From the NCBI GenBank assembly GCA_000333855.2, contig CM007317.1, positions 1,028,596-1,092,595 of the forward strand: DNA of 64,000 nt, in the 5' to 3' direction. The stretch is from Endotrypanum monterogeii. Taxonomy: Eukaryota; Euglenozoa; Kinetoplastea; Trypanosomatida; Trypanosomatidae. How positions within the stretch are numbered: the stretch's first letter is position 1; the number at the start of each line of letters is the position of its first letter. The translations under genes and the position numbers were made by a program. The notes under the pieces are model-generated. The model ran no database searches. It worked only from the letters and a program-made list of their open reading frames with translations, and was not told the DNA's origin. Below are positions 59,651-64,000 of the stretch, in pieces.

Positions 59651-61753
59651 GCTCGTCTCGCTCTTGTCTTTTGGCATCTCGCTGGACTCTCTCTCCTTTT
59701 CCCCCCCCTTTCTGTTCTCCTCGCTTATTTTTCTCTTTTTCAACTTCAATCACAAACCAAAAAAAAAAAACGTGTTGCCTATGACATGTGCAATGACTCG
59801 CGAATGTTTTTTTTTTCTTGTGTTTATGCACATGTATTATATGTAACTAATTATGTTTTAACCTCACAAATATTGGAATATACAAACATACATGCATACA
59901 TTTACATACCCATGCACACGTGAATGACACATAACTGTGCCCGCTAGCCAACCCTCGTTTCCTACATTTATATATGCACACATATATATACACCTCCCCC
60001 AATCTCTCCCCTTCTACTGCTACTGCAAATACACACTATATATCGCTAAAGGGAATATAGATCACAACTCGCAGTACTCCACCCTCATCCTGACTGCGCT
60101 ATATATATTTTTTGTTTTTTTTATTCCTTTTTTTTTTTTGACAGAATCCATTTCATCTCCCTTTTCCACCTCTTTCCCCACCTTTTTTTGTTGTTTTCTT
60201 TTTAGCTAACTTCTCCCGTTTTCCGTTTTTTTTTCCCCCTCTTTCGTGGCGCACCGCACATTTTTTTGTGTGCATTTCCACTCAACCCCTGCTCCTTTCC
60301 TCCATACGGCAATTTTCTTTTTTGTCTCTTTCTCCCTTTCGTTGTTGTTGTTGCTGCTTTGTTTCTAGACACCATCCATTTCCCTCGCACTCCTCTTTCT
60401 CTCGACTTGTACATCCCTTCTTGTTTCCCGATTTGCGGTCTTTCTCGCCCATTCAGGTGTGTACTTTCTGCCATCTCGACCTCCCGTTCACCTAATTTAT
60501 CATAAGCTCACAGCTTCCCGCTTGCTGTGGTTGCACGCTTTTTTCTCCCTCCTCTCTCTTTCTCCTTCGTTGACTAATCGACACTCGCCCATCTCTCCCC
60601 CTCAAACGCCACTCAGCACGTCTGTAGCCTGGGTCTTACTAACTCACTACCGATTCCACTGATCCGTAATTCGTAGCGCTCCAGCACACACGACTTGCTC
60701 GGCTCGTCCTCTGTAGGTTTTCCCCGCCCCCTTAGCAGCTTATTCCAGAGAAATTGTTCGTCCCTCCTGATTCCTGCCCCGCTCCTCTCATCAATTATTT
60801 TTCCAACTCGCCTACATTTTTTCTCCTCGTGAAGCCTTTCGCTGCTCCCGGTAGCGACTCTGCTGATCTCCTCCCCTTGAGACTCGGACTCTGTTCTGTG
60901 TTTCGTTGTGCGTTTTCTTTTCCTCTACTCGCTCGCCCCACTCTCCCTTGTGTGTGTGTGTGTGTGTGTGCCTGTGTGTGTAGAACCCCCCACTTCCCCT
61001 TCGTCACACCGTCTCCCTCTTCTCTTGATTTGAAATACTTTCGTTGCACTCCACATCTGAACCACACCTCGAGAGCAGTAACGACTCATCCAAAGAGCAC
61101 CGCTCTTTCTGGAAAGATCCTTGTATTCCTCACGTGTGCGTGTCGGTGTGGGCCTGTGCATCTCTCGGAGGGATCTGTAAGTCCTTTCCCCTCTCCCGTA
61201 CCCCCGCCCCCCCCCCTTTACCCCGTGCCTTTTACCATTCCCCGGGACTGGCAGCTCTTGGTATATATATATATAACTGTATATATATTTGCGTGAGTGT
61301 ACGCTACCGCTCTTTTTGTAAAAAGCGGTGAACGTCTCTAGGGAGTCACCACCGCTCTCACCACAGGTGACCCCGTTTTTGGTCAATTTCGAAACCCAAA
61401 CGGCAGCGACAAGAGGCATAATCGCTGGCATTCGCAACAGACGCTATCATTTCTGTTGTTGATGCAAATTTGCTCGTCCCTGCCCCTCCCTCTTGTCACC
61501 CCAGAATCAACGCCTTCGATTCTGATCCCGTTTTACTTACTTCCACTGGAACATCTCGCACCTTGGCCCAGCGGCGCCCACCCTCACCCCCCTTCTCCCC
61601 ATCCAACAACAACATCGTGTCGTCCTCCTCAGGTGAACAAAACGATAAAATAATAGAGACGTGTCACACGTTTCTCTCACGTGGGTCTTCTTCTGTTTTT
61701 TTTTTTTCTCAACCGTGCACCTTCAAGTCACCGTATACCTCCACGAGCAGCAA

Positions 61754-61755
<2 letters not shown>

Positions 61756-61787
<32 letters not shown>
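61756..61787. repeat. (TA)n microsatellite
   Basis: About 15 TA units inside the pyrimidine-rich region. Confidence 0.95.
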
Positions 61788-61791
<4 letters not shown>

Positions 61792-62517
61792 CATAAAGGC
61801 GCAAGCACGAAACACCTCTGCGTCATTCACCTCGAAGAGACTTAATCTGGGGCATAAAAAGAATACGTGATAGGGAGAAAAAAAAAGAGGTAATACCTGA
61901 GAAACCGAGCGATTGCAAATCTCGGAGGACAAGGAAAAGACGCTTATCGCAGCCTCTTCCCTTGTGCTCCCTTCTTTTGCACAAATACACGTAGCAGTAC
62001 TCTCCCCCCCCCCCCCGAAAAGAAAGAAAAAGTACCAAAGGGCAGGCAGAATTCTTTGTAAACCTGTAGAAGGTACGCTACGAGTCTCCTCTTTTTAAGT
62101 TAAATTCCCAGACCTTTAAATTTTTTCAACTCATACACGCCGTTTTTTTTTTTTTTACGTTTAACGGTCCTCCCCTCCTCCAACACACACGCACACGCCT
62201 ACTTTTTTCTCTCCGCAACTGAAAAAAACGGAAAAAAACTGAAGGTGTCTTCTGAAGGCTCCTTGTCAACGGGCCTTCCCAACTCCTGCTTACATTGTAT
62301 GCTCTCCGCACCTCGTGAGGCAGCTTACCAACCAAAGCACTGAGCTACTCTGTCTTCCGTCCCCATTTGATTCTCACCATAGATATCGTTCTCCTGTGTT
62401 TTTCCCTCTCTACGCGTTTATCTCAATCTGTGAATTTTCAAAGTTCATTCTCAGTGTGTCTGATTGGCTGTCTGATTAGACGATTTACTTCTCTTCTTCT
62501 TGATTTTCTTTTTGACG

Positions 62518-62520
62518 CCT

Positions 62521-62551
<31 letters not shown>

Positions 62552-62555
62552 CGTC
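62518..62555. repeat. (TG)n-(CG)n compound repeat
   Basis: About 12 TG units followed by a GCGCGCGCGCG run, a potential Z-DNA former. Confidence 0.85.
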
Positions 62556-64000
62556 CGCGTGTGTGTATCTCGTCACTTTATTTGTAATTATTTTCATCCA
62601 ACAACCTTTCCAGTTTACCGGTCGTGTTTGTACTGCGCATCGACTTTTGTCAGCACATTGTTGTCCCCTTCCTCCTTTCAATTTTAGTTTCACCACCGTG
62701 TTTTGTTATTGATAACTTCGTATCCCAGATTTTTTTTCTCGTTTCTAAATCACTTCAGCTGCCTCTACGGTGTCTTCTGCCCTCGAGGAAGCTCCGTTCA
62801 CGTGTGTGTGTTTGTGTTTGTGTGTCTCGTTGCAAATCTTACACCAGAGCATACCTAATATATATATTTATATATATTTTTTTTTCCTGACTGCTTCCCG
62901 CTTATCTTTTTTTTTTCGTCTTGCTTTACCCGCAGTTATCTTGACATAGTTTGAGGATCTTTTGTTGTTGTTGTCGCCGTTGCTTCTTGTATACCTTTTT
63001 TTTTTTTTTGACGCATCTCTCTTGAATTGCGGTCTTGTGCGCTCTTCTCCTTTTGCTGGTTTCATAGCCATTGTTTTAGCATCCTGTTTGTGTTTTTCTT
63101 CTACGTGGTTTCCTGACCCTCGTCGACATCTTTCACGGTGGTTTTGTATCACTCATATTTCTCGTGTGTGTGTGCGTGTGGACACTTTCACACGTCACCT
63201 TTTTGGTCAATTGTTGCATTTAGGCACCCATCTACTCCGTTTCTTTTTTTTATTTTTCCTTCTCTCGCTTTGCGTGTATTACACATAAAGACACACTCCC
63301 CTCTCCCTCGTTTCCCTTATTATTTTTGATTTATTTGCATCCGCCTCGCAGCGCGCCTTCTCCTCTCCCAGTTTACCCTCCCGTGATCTTGTTACCCGCG
63401 CGTACACCAGAGCGCCGCTCTTCTCTGTTTTTTTTTTTTTCCATTTCCCTCTTCTACATTCCCCTTTTCTTTTGCCCTTTAAAGCCTTCGCGAGTGTGTG
63501 TGTATTTATTTGCTGCACGTGATTTTTATTTTTATTTTTTCTTTGCCCCCCTTTGTCTTCTTCCTCCCATTCCCAGGACTATCGGCGATCGTTTCTGTCG
63601 CGGCGCTGATTTTTCGTTCCTCTCTCCTCTCTTATTTCTTGTTGTTGTGAATTTTTTTTTTTTTTGTAAGATACTCAACTTTTTTTGTTTTTGCTTCACC
63701 CACTTTTTTGATCACGCACCCCCGCGTGCAACAGAGCGCATCCAGAAGGAAGGATATTATCTGCCGCCATCTAGGGACACTCAGAATTTTTTTGTCCCTT
63801 TTTTTTTTTTGGCTTCCGTGCGTCTGATTGTGTACTTACCTGTCACTTTTTGCACCTTCTGGTATTTTTTTTTTCGGCTGAAAGGTTTCATTACTTTTTT
63901 TCTTTCTCGGCACCCCCACAAACATATACATCCACATATATCGGTCACTTCTCCCCCCCCCCAACACCCCGTCTCTTCTGTCTGTTTATCCTATCCAGTC

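Larger units (their letters stand above)
59651..64000. other. 4.3 kb pyrimidine-rich region, no gene seen
   Basis: The plus strand is dominated by long T and C/T tracts (for example 60105-60250, 62990-63010, 63430-63440, 63640-63670) with TA at 61756-61787, (TG)n at 60949-60969 and 62518-62543, and poly-C at 61205-61218 and 62005-62017. Frames up to 180 codons are Ser/Phe/Leu/Pro-rich by composition alone. It resembles the promoter side and long leader of a plus-strand gene beyond the window. Confidence 0.55.

Noticed and set aside
60754..61296. 180-codon plus-strand frame
   Set aside because: Pro/Ser/Phe/Leu-rich translation of pyrimidine tracts and TG repeats; no coding signal.
1..64000. 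tRNA/rRNA genes, CRISPR arrays, transposons
   Set aside because: I saw no cloverleaf with B-box-like sequence, no regularly spaced long repeats, and no reverse transcriptase or transposase frame; a dedicated search (tRNAscan, RepeatMasker) was not possible.

Overview
The window looks like nuclear DNA of a trypanosomatid, most likely of the Leishmania group (Leishmaniinae). Long, GC-rich, intron-free reading frames lie almost all on the plus strand. They are separated by 0.6 to 2.8 kb spacers full of poly-T/poly-C tracts, (TA)n, (TG)n and (CA)n repeats. Several starts sit just behind a long pyrimidine tract and its first AG, the pattern of spliced-leader trans-splicing in a polycistronic unit. 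A perfect PTS2 peptide on a fatty-acid oxidation enzyme points to glycosomes. Genus and species cannot be fixed from the sequence alone.

Plus-strand order: a 5'-truncated unknown protein (1-1854); M17 leucyl aminopeptidase (3245-4828); a 99-residue one-helix membrane protein (7344-7643); a divergent RPA2-like OB-fold protein (10350-12056); an unknown 1118-residue protein (13173-16529); a trifunctional enoyl-CoA hydratase/3-hydroxyacyl-CoA dehydrogenase with PTS2 (17592-20399); mitochondrial processing peptidase alpha (22202-23653); SRP receptor beta (24752-26230); an axonemal dynein intermediate chain of IC138/WDR78 type (27208-30402); a LIM-domain protein (31982-33214); NEDD8-activating enzyme regulatory subunit (34917-37298); a catalytically degenerate RluA-type pseudouridine synthase fused to CCHC zinc knuckles (37882-41418); a golgin-like coiled-coil protein with a GRAB-like C-terminus (42168-45536); an unknown basic 815-residue protein (47050-49497); a J-domain protein (50411-51184); MCM3 (52276-54840); an LYR-motif protein (55676-56173); and a mitochondrial-type beta-ketoacyl-ACP synthase (56858-58297).

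The end of the window is different. From about 58.6 to 59.65 kb the plus strand turns purine-rich, and a short coding-like frame lies on the MINUS strand (59072-59227). Two more coding-like blocks follow on the same strand. All three can be joined in frame through two short intervals (100 and 61 nt) that both begin GTAAGGGCT and end CTGTAG or CTGCAG. This would be a small membrane protein gene with two mini-introns, which would be very unusual for this group; I present it as a hypothesis. From about 59.65 kb to the end the plus strand is again strongly pyrimidine-rich with no convincing gene, like a long 5' leader of a plus-strand gene beyond the window. This suggests a convergent switch near 58.3-58.6 kb and a divergent switch near 59.65 kb around one inverted gene.

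The genes are not a functional operon; they are the usual mixed polycistronic set (metabolism, mitochondria, replication, flagellum, Golgi, protein modification). Recurring themes are mitochondrial/glycosomal metabolism (TFE alpha, MPP alpha, KAS, LYR protein) and the nucleus (MCM3, OB-fold protein).
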